Both the position numbers and the translations under genes were made by a program. From NCBI GenBank assembly GCA_028538565.1, contig JAPQWN010000006.1, positions 61,644,984-61,708,983 of the forward strand: DNA of 64,000 nt. The letters are read 5' to 3'. Positions 22,058 through 33,320 of this stretch are shown here, piece after piece. The notes below the pieces were generated by a model that had not been told where the DNA came from, did not search any database, and was given only the letters and a program-made list of their open reading frames with translations. Within the stretch, counting starts at the first letter, position 1. Every line of letters begins with the position of its first letter. This DNA is from Umbellularia californica. Lineage: Eukaryota > Streptophyta > Magnoliopsida > Laurales > Lauraceae.

Positions 22058-25000
22058 TGTGAGGCCCCACCTTTGGTGGGCCCTCATTTTGAATTTGAAT
22101 ACTATTAGTTATGATAATATAGCATAATTATACTAATTAATAGGGGTTAGTAAGGGTAAATAGATATTTTCCTAAGTATTAGTCTATTTTATAGGATTTA
22201 GGCCTATTGTGTATTTTATAGATTTGTAGAGTGTCTTTTTATAATTTTTGTAGGGTTTTAAGTGTTGAGGCCCTTGCTAGTAAATAGGTTTTTATATAGG
22301 GGGGTTTTCCACACTTGAGAACTTTCTAGAATTTCCCCCATATGACCTAAATGCCCATGTCCTTATCCACATTCCTATGCAATCAAAATGACCATTTTGG
22401 TAATTATCTCAAAAGCCCTAGACTATATAACCTAAACTATTGCATTGGGAAATGAACCCTAAATTCACCCTCATTTATCCTTAATTTACCCCTCATTTCA
22501 CAAACCCTAGCTAAAATCCCTAAGTCCAAAACCCTAATTGCAAGAAGAAGGAGGAGCCATCTTCTACCTCTCTTATCAATCTCTTTCTCTTCTACCAATC
22601 AAGGCAAGTGCAATATACTCACTTAGCATAGAATGCATGATTTTTATAATTGATTCTATATTTCCATTTCAATTATGCTAGAAATGAGTAGATCTACCTT
22701 TGAGCTTGTTTTTATGGTTTTTGGCCATTGATGGATGAGTTTATCTCATTTGGAAGATCAATGGTCCGGATGGATTGATGGATATTTGGATATTGAAGTA
22801 AATTGTTGTTTTACATGTTTATGTGGTGAATGGTGTGGATTGGAGATGGTTTGGGTGCAAATTGAAGTGTTTGCTACAGTCCCAGCATAGAACACAGTTA
22901 TGCACAGTCGATACACTAATTGGTAGGATTGATGAGATAAAAATTTATTTTCATATGCTATGATTTGAGGAATTGATTCTTTATATATGGTGGGTTTTTA
23001 AGCAATGTTTTCATAATCCAATAATGGCAAACCAGCAAGAAAATCCACACAGAAACTAGGATTTCTGGCTTCTGCACGTTTTGGGCATGTTTTGGTCGAT
23101 TGAAGTTGTGGGACACCATGGCCCACTTGATGATTAATCTGATCCATAGATCTGCTCGTGGATCCAGGGGCGACCCTGATGGTGGTGGACCCGTGCGAAG
23201 TGGTCCCCATCTGGCCCACCATCTAAAGGTTCTAAACAGTGGAGGCGTGAGTCACTTGGAGTGATTTTCTTTTTATTTAATCTGGTTGTGGGGCCCAGGT
23301 GGGCCACCGATTGCAGATCCGACCCTACATCTTGTAATAGGGCCCTGGGCAACCTTAATTGTGAGGTCTGATCTGGGCTTGGGTCAGTGCAGCCCACGAT
23401 CTTATGTAACACAATGTTCCATACGAGACTAGTTCTCTGTTTGCAGAGAGTTCTGTTGCAGAACGTGTAGTGTGGGAAAAAGAAGAAGATGGGTGGTCCA
23501 GTAGTATGAGGGAGCATGTGAAAATCTAAGCCACTTGCTTTTGTGTAGTTGGCTGGCATTTTTTTTCTCTTTTTACAAACGTATGTTAAGTTAGAAAGAG
23601 GATATCTTGAGTGTTTTGTGAGTGCATAGAAAGTGTGGTCACCATCCATGTTACATAACTTTAACTTTACACTTGCCCTTTTTGTTTCTAGTAAGTGGGA
23701 ATAAAATAAAGGAAAAAGGGTGATGACCTGATGACCCCTAACCTATTAACTTATGACTTTTGATGTTTGACCCCATTAGCTTTAGGAATTAGAATAGAAC
23801 CCTATAGTTTTTAATGAACACAAATTAGACCCTTAAGCCTTTAATGAACCCCATTAGATCTTTAAATTATTTTGAGTGTAGAAAAAAGTATTGGATTAGT
23901 CTTCAGGTTCTCTAGAATTATCAATTAAGATTTTTATGTATCATTAATTGTTTCGTTATTTTTAAATGGTGTCCTTGATTATCAATGTGCTAGACTAAGG
24001 TTTGATTTCTCTATTATTATTGTTCTTCTTTAATTATCTTGAAATTTTATTTAGTTCCTTCTTTATATGTTAAATTATATTGTTGTACCCTATTAATTGG
24101 ATAAACTATACTCATTGACCATCCAAATGAATTTCCATCTATGTGCCAAGTACGAGTCAATGGTGTGGCTCAACCTTGACTCGTGGGGACCACCAAATAG
24201 AGTTTAGGGATTTGAATTATCAGTAATTCGACCCTTAAACGTAGTCAAAGATGCCCGTAACTTCAGGAGCACCAAACGCAGTATCTTTTGGCATCTGAGG
24301 CTCCAGTTAAGGATCAAATTAACTGATATGGCCCTGGACCTGAAAGTGGACCATTACTTAGGATTGGACCTTTGATATCCCCTTTGATTCGATTACTGTG
24401 AGTTTATTTCACTACTATCACTCTCATATCCGTGTTCTTGCTTAATTCTATTAATGTAAGTGGAAAATGGAGGACCTGAACCTAGGATTACTTAGAGGTG
24501 ACCTGGTGATGTGATTGGTGATCAATAACCCGTGTCTGTGTCTAGGCGGGCCCTCATACGGCCTAAGTTGGAATGTATGATACCCTAGGTGAAGAGGTTT
24601 GATTAGGTTGGACTTGTGATTCATTATGGATGAGAATTGACTGACTGGTATTGGATTGAGATTGTGATCTCTCCCGGACTGTTTAGACTAAGGCCATGGC
24701 TTGATGGGCCTTAGTATAGATCCAATGATTTGGACTGTATTCCATGGTATTGTACTTGGACCTCTTAGGGACATGTTAGGACCTTGCTCGTGCAAGGCAA
24801 GCCTAGACAGACACAGACCTGTATTTGATTCCTTGAGTCGGCACTAACATTCACTCAGTTGTTCTAAGCTCAGCCTGTTGACTGATCATCACTGGTAGGA
24901 GCTATTTGAGTGTTGAGTGATGAGCTATGTTTTAGACGGACGGTGCGATACCGATCCAGTCTCCCGAGTGATGAGTGTTTGAGATTGATGAGTGATTTGC

Positions 25001-25752
25001 GGGGTTAGTTATCCCCAGCACTGGTGAGATTTCCCCACCGCGACTGTGTTCAGTATGGGAGGGCCGCGGCATAATATCCCGCGGTATCCAGCTTGTGTGA
25101 ATGTGCCATATTGTATAGATAGATTGACTTATCTTATCCTTCTGACTCTAAATGTTTATCTTGCTCAATTGCCTAGTATTTGTACCTTGGATATTCTTAT
25201 TGATCTTATTACTGTCTCTATTCCTTTGATGCATACATCCTATGTTATTTGTATACTGCAACTTGCCAGATCCTTGGATCTGACCCATTCTTGGTGCTTA
25301 GGTGATGACCCCGATTATGAGGACGACGCGCTCGTCGAGGCGCCCATAGTTGGAGACTATGGATGGGGACCAGCCGACCAGGGGGTCGAGCTGGAGGATG
25401 GAGCGCCTGTACCGGGGGATTGAGTGATTATCTTTTTTTGGGTTGAGTGTTTTCTTATGTTGTGAGCAGGGAGTTAGACTGATATGTTATAAATATGTTC
25501 TTAATTATACCTTGAGATTTAGGCTGGACTTCAGCCCTGCTACACTTGATACATTTCTATGATACCTTATGCTTTCGCTTTACTCATTACACTTCCGTAA
25601 ATTTAACCATTGATTATATGTCGGTCAAAAAGTTTTAAATTGGACCTCACTGCGGACCTACGATCTTGGAAGTTCCCGGGTTTTTCGGGAAGTAGCGCGC
25701 CAAATTCGGGTACCTTGACGGTCTTCTCGGTATCCGGAATTGGGGCGTTACA
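22058..25752 (+). repeat. 3' LTR of Tekay-type element
   Basis: 3,695 bases, same ends and length as the 5' LTR. Two differences were found by reading both: A at 23895 against G at 15359, and T at 24617 against C at 16081. Confidence 0.95.
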
Positions 25753-25757
25753 CAATA

Positions 25758-26019
25758 TGTCCAAAATGGAGAGCATACTTAAGTTTGAGTGAGAATGAGG
25801 CCTTCATGAGTATGGGTTGCCTTTATAGCAATAATTAATGAAGGGAGATAAGGTCCCTCATGTCAAACATTTGATGAAGTTTGAGAATGTGAGTCTAAAA
25901 AGATCTTGATTATTACCATTCAAGATGATGTCATCAACATTTCATAAAAGAATTATGATATGCTTTGAAGAGCAACATATAAACATTGATGAGTCGGCCT
26001 TATTACAAATAGACTGAGT
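25758..26019 (-). pseudogene. Ty1-copia RT core fragment
   Basis: Minus-strand frames show CNKADSSMF, a VDDIIL box (the YVDD catalytic motif region), NGNNQDLFRL, FDMRDL and THEGLILTQ, in the order seen in copia reverse transcriptases, with frameshifts and stops. It continues across the Tekay insertion into 13389-13521. The TRIM array begins on the other side. Confidence 0.75.
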
Positions 26020-27124
26020 TGATAGATCCATTCACAAACCTTGGGATAAAAATATAACTTGGATTTAATCTCAACAACAAAGAGAATATTACTAAATAAT
26101 TGAAGTAAATCATACCTCCAAAATCCATAGCTTTATCTATGGAATTTACAACTCTTGATCACTTCTTCGCTTCCAGAAGGTATGAGTGATGGAATCCCTG
26201 AAATGATTTTATGTGTCAAGAGTTACCTGTAGTGTTTCCTTCTTATTGGCTTTCCCATATGCATTTCTTCCATCAAGAGACACAAGCCATAATTATTTTC
26301 TTAATGGCAATGAATGATTTGAGAAGATCTCACATGGTAAGAAAAGAATTTCAAAAACCATTCATGCACTTGTCAATTCACTTGGAGAGAGTGAGAGTCC
26401 ATTTAGTGTCTACATGGATCATACTAAATGGTATTCCAACAGTCTTCCACTTGGTCCTTGTGACCAAATGCATATTCCTTAATCTTTTTTACTAGAGGCT
26501 CAAATAGCAATTGATAGATCTATTCACAAACCTTAGGGTCAAAAATATAACTTGGATCTAATCTGAACAACAGATAGAATATTACTAAATAATTGAACTA
26601 AATTATACCTCTAGAATTCGTAGCTTTTATCTCCGGGATTTACAACTCTTGATCACTTCTTCTCTTTTGCAAGGTATGAGTGATGCTTCCTTGCAAGGAT
26701 TTCAGGTGTCAAAAAGTTACCTATAGTGTTCCCTTTTAATAGGCTTTTCCATATGTATCTCTTCTGTCAAAAGACACAAGCCATAATTATTTCCTTAATG
26801 GCAATGAATGTTTTGAGAAGATTTCACACAATAAGAAAAAAATTCCAAAAACCATTCATGCACTAGTCAATTCACTTGAAGAGAGTGAGAGTCCATTGAG
26901 TGGTCATGTGGAGCACACTAAATGGTGTTCCAATAATCTCCCACTTGGTCCATGTGACCACATGCATATTCCTTGGGGTTTTTTTTTTCTTTTTTTTTTT
27001 CTTTTTTCAACTAGAGGCACTGATACCAATTGATAGATCTATTCACACACCTCAGGATAAAAAATATAAATTTGATCTAATATGAAAAACACAGAGAATA
27101 TTGCTAAATAATTGAAGTAAATCA

Positions 27125-27600
27125 TGTTGGATGGCACGCCCCATGAGCTGCCATTCCAACTAAACCCAATTCATGATAGAAGAGTAAAACTCAAGGTTTT
27201 AAGGTGTTAGGAGGGCATTCTAGCACAAGCCCATGAGGGTTGTACCAAGGTCCAACTAAACCCAATTCATGATAGAAGAGTAAAACTCAAGGTTTTAAGG
27301 TATTAGGAGGGCATTCTAGCACAAGCCCATGAGGGTTGTACCAAGGACCTAGCAATCCCTCCCCTCCACACACACCCCCCCCCCCCCCCCCCCCCGCCCC
27401 CGTTTTACACCCAACTGGGACTCAAACCCCTGACTTGGCGCTTTGATATCACTTGTTGGATCGCACACCCCCTGAGCTACCATTCTAACCAAAATCAATT
27501 GGTGATGGAAGAAACAACTCAAGGTTTTAAGGTGTTGTGAGGGCATTCGAATACAACCCCCAACATGGGCCAACAAGGGTTGTACCAAGAACCTAATTAG
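27125..27600 (-). mobile_element. Second miniature LTR element nested in TRIM LTR 3
   Basis: Comparison with the other two LTRs shows extra sequence here. Its ends are related repeats: 27125-27351 and about 27453-27598, both starting TGTTGGATSGCAC and containing CTCAAGGTTTTAAGGT and GGGTTGTACCAAG. Between them lie TGATATCAAAGCGCC (minus strand, primer-site-like) and a C run. The first copy contains a 95-base internal tandem duplication. Boundaries on the right are decayed. Confidence 0.55.
27375..27395 (+). repeat. Poly-C tract (21 C)
   Basis: An uninterrupted run of 21 C inside the nested miniature element, followed by G and CCCC. The complementary G run could form a quadruplex. Confidence 0.9.
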
Positions 27601-27959
27601 TTATACCTCAAGAATCCAAGACTTTTATCTCTGAGATTTACAGCTCTTGATCACTTCGTTTCTTTTGTAAGGTATGAGTGATGGTTCCTTGCAAGGCTTT
27701 AAGGTATCGAGAGTTACCCATGGTGTTTCCCTTTTATAGGCTTTCCCATATGCATCTCTTCTATTAAGAGACTAATTATTTCCTTAATAGTAGTGAATGT
27801 TTTGAGAAGATTTCACACAATAAGCAAAAGAATTCCATTAACCATTCATGCATTTGTTGAGAGAGGGAGAGTCCATTCAGTGGTCATGTGGACCACAATA
27901 AATGGTGTTCTAGCACAAGTTTCATGAGATTCAAACAGAAACGTCGAAACTGAAAAACC

Positions 27960-28720
27960 GGCCCTAGCAAAGGCTTAGGTCCCACTAATATCTCTATTAG
28001 ATTTCAAAAAACAAATGATTAATCTAGCAATTAATCATAAACCAGATTAACAACAAGCAATCACACAAAAAGAAGAACATACAATGTATATGTGGAAAAC
28101 CCTACTCAGGAAAAAACTACGGGCCTTATCGTCTAGGCCAACAAACAACCAAGCACTAAATAAATTGAAAGTTACAAGAAAGAACTCACAACCCTTTTCC
28201 AGTTGCTAACTCAACCTAAGGACTGCGCTATCTTGCCGACTACTCGTCGTACACCTTCGCCATGCTTGAACAGATCACCTTGAATGCCTCTTCAAGGTGA
28301 ATTTCCTTCAGATGAGTAGAAAAAGAGAAAACTCCAATGCTTAGAACTTCAAGACAACAGACCAAAAGCTTTGGAGAAGAAAAGATTTCTCTGAATGGGT
28401 TTGGGTCAAGAGAGTAGTTCAAGAAGTGTTCCTCTAGAGATGTGTATGTGCTCAATATATAGCATAGAAGAGAGAAAATCACGTCAGGTCAAGAATTTTC
28501 TCAGCCCATACCGTCGCTCGAGTGCGTGAGGCTACTGTCTCAACTCGTGAAGCAAACTGCATGGGCCCGCTCGAGCGGATAGTGATGCGCGTGAAGCTGC
28601 TGTCTTGGCTTGTGAATCAACCTGCCTAGGTGCGCTCGAGCAAATAGTTCCGCGCTCAAGCGCGTAAAGTTGCTGGGTTGAAAAACTAGTCTCTTGGAAC
28701 AATCCTTCTAACAATTACAT
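27960..28720 (-). mobile_element. Copia-type LTR fragment
   Basis: On the minus strand there is a U3-like region with repeated CTCGAGCG motifs (28500-28665), a TATA-like CTATATATTGAGC (about 28460), then leader sequence with GGGTTTTCCACATATACA. The end toward 27960 holds TTAGTGGGACCTAAGCC, perhaps a decayed primer site. No coding part is visible next to it. The assignment rests on layout rather than a paired LTR. Confidence 0.45.
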
Positions 28721-29321
28721 TGAAAATCTTTTTTCTGGTTTTGTCCATAACCCAATGAATTAGCTAACAAACTCATAAGAGCTTATAGAAACCATGTCGA
28801 CATAACTTGTTGTAAACCCTGTAAAGCCTTACGAAGTTTAGTAATTGTAGCTGTCCTTAGAAAAGTACTTACAAGAATAGCTTGATGAATTACAAGAAAT
28901 TCTTTCAGATATTTGTTCTTGTTGTCCTTCGATTTTGTTCTTTGTGTAGTTATTATTTCATCAAAAGCAACCACATTTTCTAATTCTACATAACCATTTT
29001 CAACTAAATCTCATAAGTCTTGAGACAGGAAAAAGTTTTCAGTTTGATACTTCAAAACTCAAACATCTAACATTGAAAATCGGTGGCAATGACTGAAATC
29101 ATTTTAGCAAATTACCATTGTTACAACTTTTTTAGAAAAAGGTACCATTGTTAGCCATAGTAGGAACTCAATTCTCTCGTAGACCTTTTGTTGAACAACT
29201 TGTGAGCAGGAAATTAGCTCCATTATAACGTGAGTAACCTTTTTCATTTTTTAGCTTTTGTTGGTACTCCTACAAACTACTTCTAAATACCATTCAGCCT
29301 AATCTTTGGTCAAACCTTGCA
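28721..29321. other. No feature recognised
   Basis: AT-rich sequence with no open frame of note and no repeat match inside the window. Confidence 0.4.
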
Positions 29322-29425
29322 ACCATCATCATCGTCATCATCAAAGCCCTATCCTAAATATGTTGGGTTCAACTACATGAATTATGTTTCTCTATTCTGA
29401 TCTATCCTAAGTCATATCCTCGATA
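29322..29425 (-). repeat. RTE-type LINE 3' tail fragment
   Basis: On the minus strand: TTCATGTAGTTGAACCCAAC, then AGGGCTTTGATGATGA. This resembles the common plant RTE LINE ending (ATGTAGCCGACCCCA...AAGGCTTTGATGATG) with its microsatellite tail. Related pieces lie at 37323 and 52541. From memory, so only moderately sure. Confidence 0.45.
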
Positions 29426-29629
29426 AGTTGCACAAAGATAGATTATACACCTATACAACAACACGATACAACCTATGAATTGGCACTCTATGATATTATC
29501 GAATTGAATTGTGAGGTGTTACAATCCATTAAAAAAATTTATTTCTCTAATAGTGGCTATACTAAGTAAAACACAACAATATAGACTAAGTAAAAGTAAA
29601 AGAGATAATTAGCGAAAGGTCCTTCATAT

Positions 29630-31535
29630 AAGACTTGTAAGGCCTCCAGTCCATTAACTTTTCCTCTAAGGCCTATAGTCCATGCAGCTTGGACATATTC
29701 CGGTGAGAGGTCCCTGGACACGTCACCTCATGGAGAGAGGTCCCTAAACATGCCACCTCATACATTTTCATGGCTGATTTTTCCTTTTAATTGATTAGGC
29801 ATAAAATTTTAAAACTTGAAGTTTTAAATCTTCCATTCTCTCTTTTCTTCCTCTTCTATCTGGACTTCTGCACGTGGATCTTCGTTGTAGGAACAGGAGA
29901 GAGATCGCTTTCGATCTCGAGAGGGCCACACTGATCAGATTTGTGTAGAAATCAGAAGTTGCTGACACTCGATAGACAAGTATTGGATCGGTTTTGAAGG
30001 CTACAGATGATCGGAGTAGATCTGGTCTCCATCACCATCGCCGGAAAAGGGTTCTTGATTCCGGATTGCAGACCGGATTTGAAGCGAAGAGGGCTGCCAT
30101 CATCGCTGCCATCGTCACCGAAACCGAAAGAAGAACAGAGAAGATTCTTGTGTTTGTCGCACTTCCCTTCGCCGGAGAAGGAGCGGACCGCCGTGACGAT
30201 CATCGCCGGAGACTCCGCTGTCCACTGCCGCAGCTGTTGCGCTGTGGTTGGAGAAGAAAGGAGCAGTGTTTTCATCGTTTCTAGTTACAGAAACCTAAGG
30301 AAGAAGAACCAATTCTGTTTGGGGAAGAATACCGATTTGGGTTTGGTTCCGAGTTGTGTTCGGGTCGGTTTGGGCGGGTTGGTTCCAGGTCTGGTTCGAC
30401 CTGTCCTATTCCAGAAGTCCATCCCCATTCCAGACAAAATCAAATTTATCTAAGTTCTGTATTTTTTGTCACATTTATTTGAGTTTTGGACAAATCTATC
30501 TGAGTTTTTTGCTATATATCTGACTTTTGGAACAAATTTATTTGAATTCTGGACAAATTTGTCTAAGTTCTGCACAAATCTATTTCAGTTTTTGGCTATT
30601 TATCTGACTTCTGGAACAAATTTATCTGAGTTATGGACAAGTTTATCTGAGTTCTGAACAAATATATTTGATTTTTTGGCTATTTATCTGAGTTCTTGAA
30701 CAAATCTATCTGAGTTTTTGGCAAATTTATTTCAGTTTTTTAAAAATATATGTGAGTTTCTAACAAATTTGTCTCCATTTAAAAAAAATTAACTGAGTTT
30801 TTGAACGAGTGTTTTTGTGTTTTTGGCAAATTTATTTGTGCTTTCTTAGATCTATTTGTGTTTTTGAATTTTATTTGTGTCTTTTGAAATTTATTTGTAT
30901 TTTTTGAAATAAATTTAATTGAGTTTTTGAAAAAAAAGATTTGAGATTTTTGCCACATTGTTCGCTAATTTGGAAATTGGGTTATCTTAGTTTTGGCAAA
31001 TGTATTTGCGTTTTTTTAATTTTATTTGCATTTTTTAATTTTATTTACGTCTTTTGAAATTTATTTATATTTTTTTGTAATTTATTTGGATCTTTTGAAA
31101 TTTATTTTGGATCTTTTGAAATTGATTTTCATCTTTTGAAATTTATTTATATCTTTTGAAAATTTTTTGTGTCTTTTTAAATTTATCTGCGTTCTCTTGA
31201 AATTTATTGCTTTTTTTAAATTTATTTGCATTTTTTTTTAAATTTATTTGCATTTTTTGAAATTTATTTTCTTTATTTTGGAATTTATTTGAGTACTTTT
31301 AGAATTTATTTGAAAATCTCATTAATGAGATTCCATTAATCATGGCCAATTAAGTGGTAGTTAACTATTACTAATGGGATATCCCACCAATTATGAGATA
31401 TGATTTAAAGAAATGGTAAATTAGACATATCAGGTATGGGAATGAGTTAGATGACCTTTGGCTGGATGACTTTTTTTTTGTGGACTGTTTGCAACAAAGT
31501 GATACTTTGAGAGACCTCTCGCCGAATCCCCCAAA
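29630..31535 (+). mobile_element. AT-rich interspersed element, copy 2 (fuller)
   Basis: The left edge GCGAAAGGTCCTTCA and the complement of the right edge GCGAGAGGTCTCTCA look like inverted ends. Inside, 29640-29830 is AGGTCC-rich; 29850-30430 is much richer in GC, with open but unrecognised frames and CGCCGGA motifs; 30440-31300 is a long run of degenerate AAATTTATCTGAGTTTTT units; 31310-31535 is the tail shared with 660-900. No transposase or RT was seen, so it is non-autonomous. The GC-rich block could be a captured host leader, as in Pack-type elements, but no donor is known. Confidence 0.6.
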
Positions 31536-31934
31536 GTAAAATGTGAAGCCAAAATAATTCTAAAATGTCCAAAGGAACCTACATTTTTGCATCACTAACA
31601 ATGCCCACAATGGGGGAAAGGATGTTGAAGAGAGCTTACAATTATTAATAAGAATAAAAGAAATAATAATTATTAAATGAGAAAATATAACATGAAATGG
31701 AATAAAAGAACTAACATTTAAATGGCTTGATCTTGTAATTCTGATCTGAACGGTTAATTATAGTGGCCTGACATGGGATTTCATTTACATAGTTGGGTGG
31801 GTAGGGAACTTATAAATCAATCGATGAGGGATGGGGTGATGTTCTCTTATATGTTTTCATCATTCACCTTTCACTTCTTCTACTAGGGCACTCTTCAACT
31901 GGGGGCACCTTCCTTCGTAAAAGATTGAAAAATA

Positions 31935-32161
31935 CATTACAAAAAAGTGGGAAACCAGGGCAGGCAACATGGTCTTTAGTGGCAAGTTTTTTCTGCCGCT
32001 AAAGCCCACTTTTTGGGCAGAAATTCTTTCCACCGCAAAAACTACCATGTTAGTGGGGCAACGAACCATCTAAGATAAAATGAGACTTTTCGTGGCAAAA
32101 AGAATTTCCACCGCTAAATATTCCCTCTCCATCCGTCATTGTTTTCCACTTTTTTGTAGTA
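31935..32161. mobile_element. CACTA-like MITE
   Basis: Ends are CATTACAAAAAAGTGG and, on the complement, TACTACAAAAAAGTGG, both one base from the CACTACAA terminus of CACTA elements. The interior has the usual GCCGCTAAAG / CCACCGCTAAA subterminal repeats. No clear 3-base duplication remains. Confidence 0.55.
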
Positions 32162-33100
32162 TATAGTGTATAATATCTTATTCAAAGTGGGAAAAGAGAT
32201 GAAATGCTCCATATTCCAACCATAACCCTATTTCAAAGCCATAATTTTTGCATAGAATTGGATTGTTGGCATTAAGAATTGAACTAAATTAGATGAACAA
32301 AGCTAGTTGCCCAACGAAGGCCTATTGACTTACTATCAAACATCTCATATTATCTTATTTACCTTACATGGGAGAGAATGGTAAACTATCATATTCCTAG
32401 GCTAGCCTAATATTCTATCAGCCCACAGTCATCCTTGGGGTCCTCCATGCACCACCTCCGCCCCCTACATATACTCCACGTTTGAGTATGCTTCTTTTGT
32501 CGACCTTCGCACCGCTTGGGCGGGCCTTCACCTTGCCCTCCAGCCAACCACACTCAGGAGAGTATTCTAGTAGTGTGCCAGTGGTCGATCTTTTACATAC
32601 CGAGTGAGAAGTGATGCCTTTTACCATTTAGGCCTCTCACACTTATCAAACAAACATGTCATATTTACCAAGACAAGTTTAGTCTTGGTAGCTTAACCAT
32701 TTAGAAATTCCTCTAATAATACTAAGAATTATGCTTTAAGCTCTTAATTTCTTTGATTTATAAAATTATAGATTTTTTTTTTAGAATATCTTTAATCAAA
32801 TGGCAAAAATTCCTCTCTATGATAAATTCTTAGTAAGATAGACACCTCTTAAGAACTAGCCAATAGGTAGAGATTATAGAATAAATTTCTTTTTAAATAT
32901 TGAAAGTTTTCGGGGGTTTGTGTGTGAGAGAGAGAGGGAGACAGGGCGCTCTCAACTGTCTAGGCACCAAGTTAGAGTTGTTAAGGAAAAACAGCCAATG
33001 CTTGTTTCATCTCTCCACAACTGAACTCAACACCTTATTCTTATTCTTATCCTTATCTCAACAGATGGTCTTATCTCTTTTTTTGTTGTAACTGCACTCA
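32162..33100. other. No gene recognised
   Basis: Includes a GC-richer stretch at 32405-32630 without a convincing frame, and AT-rich sequence leading to a TA microsatellite at about 33105. Confidence 0.4.
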
Positions 33101-33102
33101 TT

Positions 33103-33140
<38 letters not shown>

Positions 33141-33146
33141 GTATAA

Positions 33147-33320
33147 ATAGAATAATATTCATATGCATCATGGTGAGGGACACCCCTTTTGGGAAAGGTT
33201 TGAAGTACAAAAGTGTCTTTGTACCTCATATAAAGTACACTTTTGTACTTCAAACTTCCCCAAAAGGGGTGTCCCTCACCAAAAATGGTGAGGGATGGAT
33301 GCATATGAAGATCCCTGATA
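33147..33320. mobile_element. Fold-back MITE, copy 2
   Basis: Long inverted arms run from GGTGAGGGACACCCCTTTT into TTTGAAGTACAAAAGTGT on one side and the complement on the other, with a short loop at about 33222. The outer ends carry CATATGCATC. TA microsatellites flank both sides (33105-33134 and 33319-33343), so the target was TA-rich. Related to 937-1053. Confidence 0.8.

Larger units (their letters stand above)
13522..25752 (+). mobile_element. Complete young Tekay-type Ty3 retrotransposon
   Basis: A 12,231-base element with two 3,695-base LTRs (TG...CA), flanked by the exact 5-base duplication CAATA (13517-13521 and 25753-25757). It carries a tRNA-iMet primer site, a gag-pol frame and a polypurine tract. 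The integrase is followed by a chromodomain-like tail, placing it with chromoviruses, most likely Tekay/Del, a clade with long LTRs. The LTRs differ at only two sites that I could find, so insertion is very recent. It sits in the old copia element. One TAG interrupts gag-pol. Confidence 0.95.
26020..27915 (-). mobile_element. TRIM-like array: three LTRs, two mini internal domains
   Basis: Three related LTRs lie head to tail on the minus strand: 26020-26441, 26512-26935 and 27031-27915 (the last enlarged by a nested insertion). Each starts near TGTTGGAA and ends GATCTATCA. The two gaps (26442-26511 and 26936-27030) are only 70 and 95 bases. Each holds, on the minus strand, a primer-site-like sequence (TTGGTATCAGTGCC in the better one) and a polypurine-like ACCAAGTGGGAGA. 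This is the layout of terminal-repeat retrotransposons in miniature, here as a tandem multimer. No coding capacity; mobilisation would need proteins from another element. Flanking 5-mers agree at 3 of 5 positions only. Confidence 0.75.

Noticed and set aside
27960..28010. Continuation of copia RT beyond the TRIM array
   Set aside because: A weak resemblance to the pre-catalytic RT region exists, but LTR-like features overlap it, so it was not annotated.
30007..30453. 148-residue frame in the GC-rich block of the interspersed element
   Set aside because: Several overlapping frames are open because of GC content; composition is not protein-like and no family is recognised.
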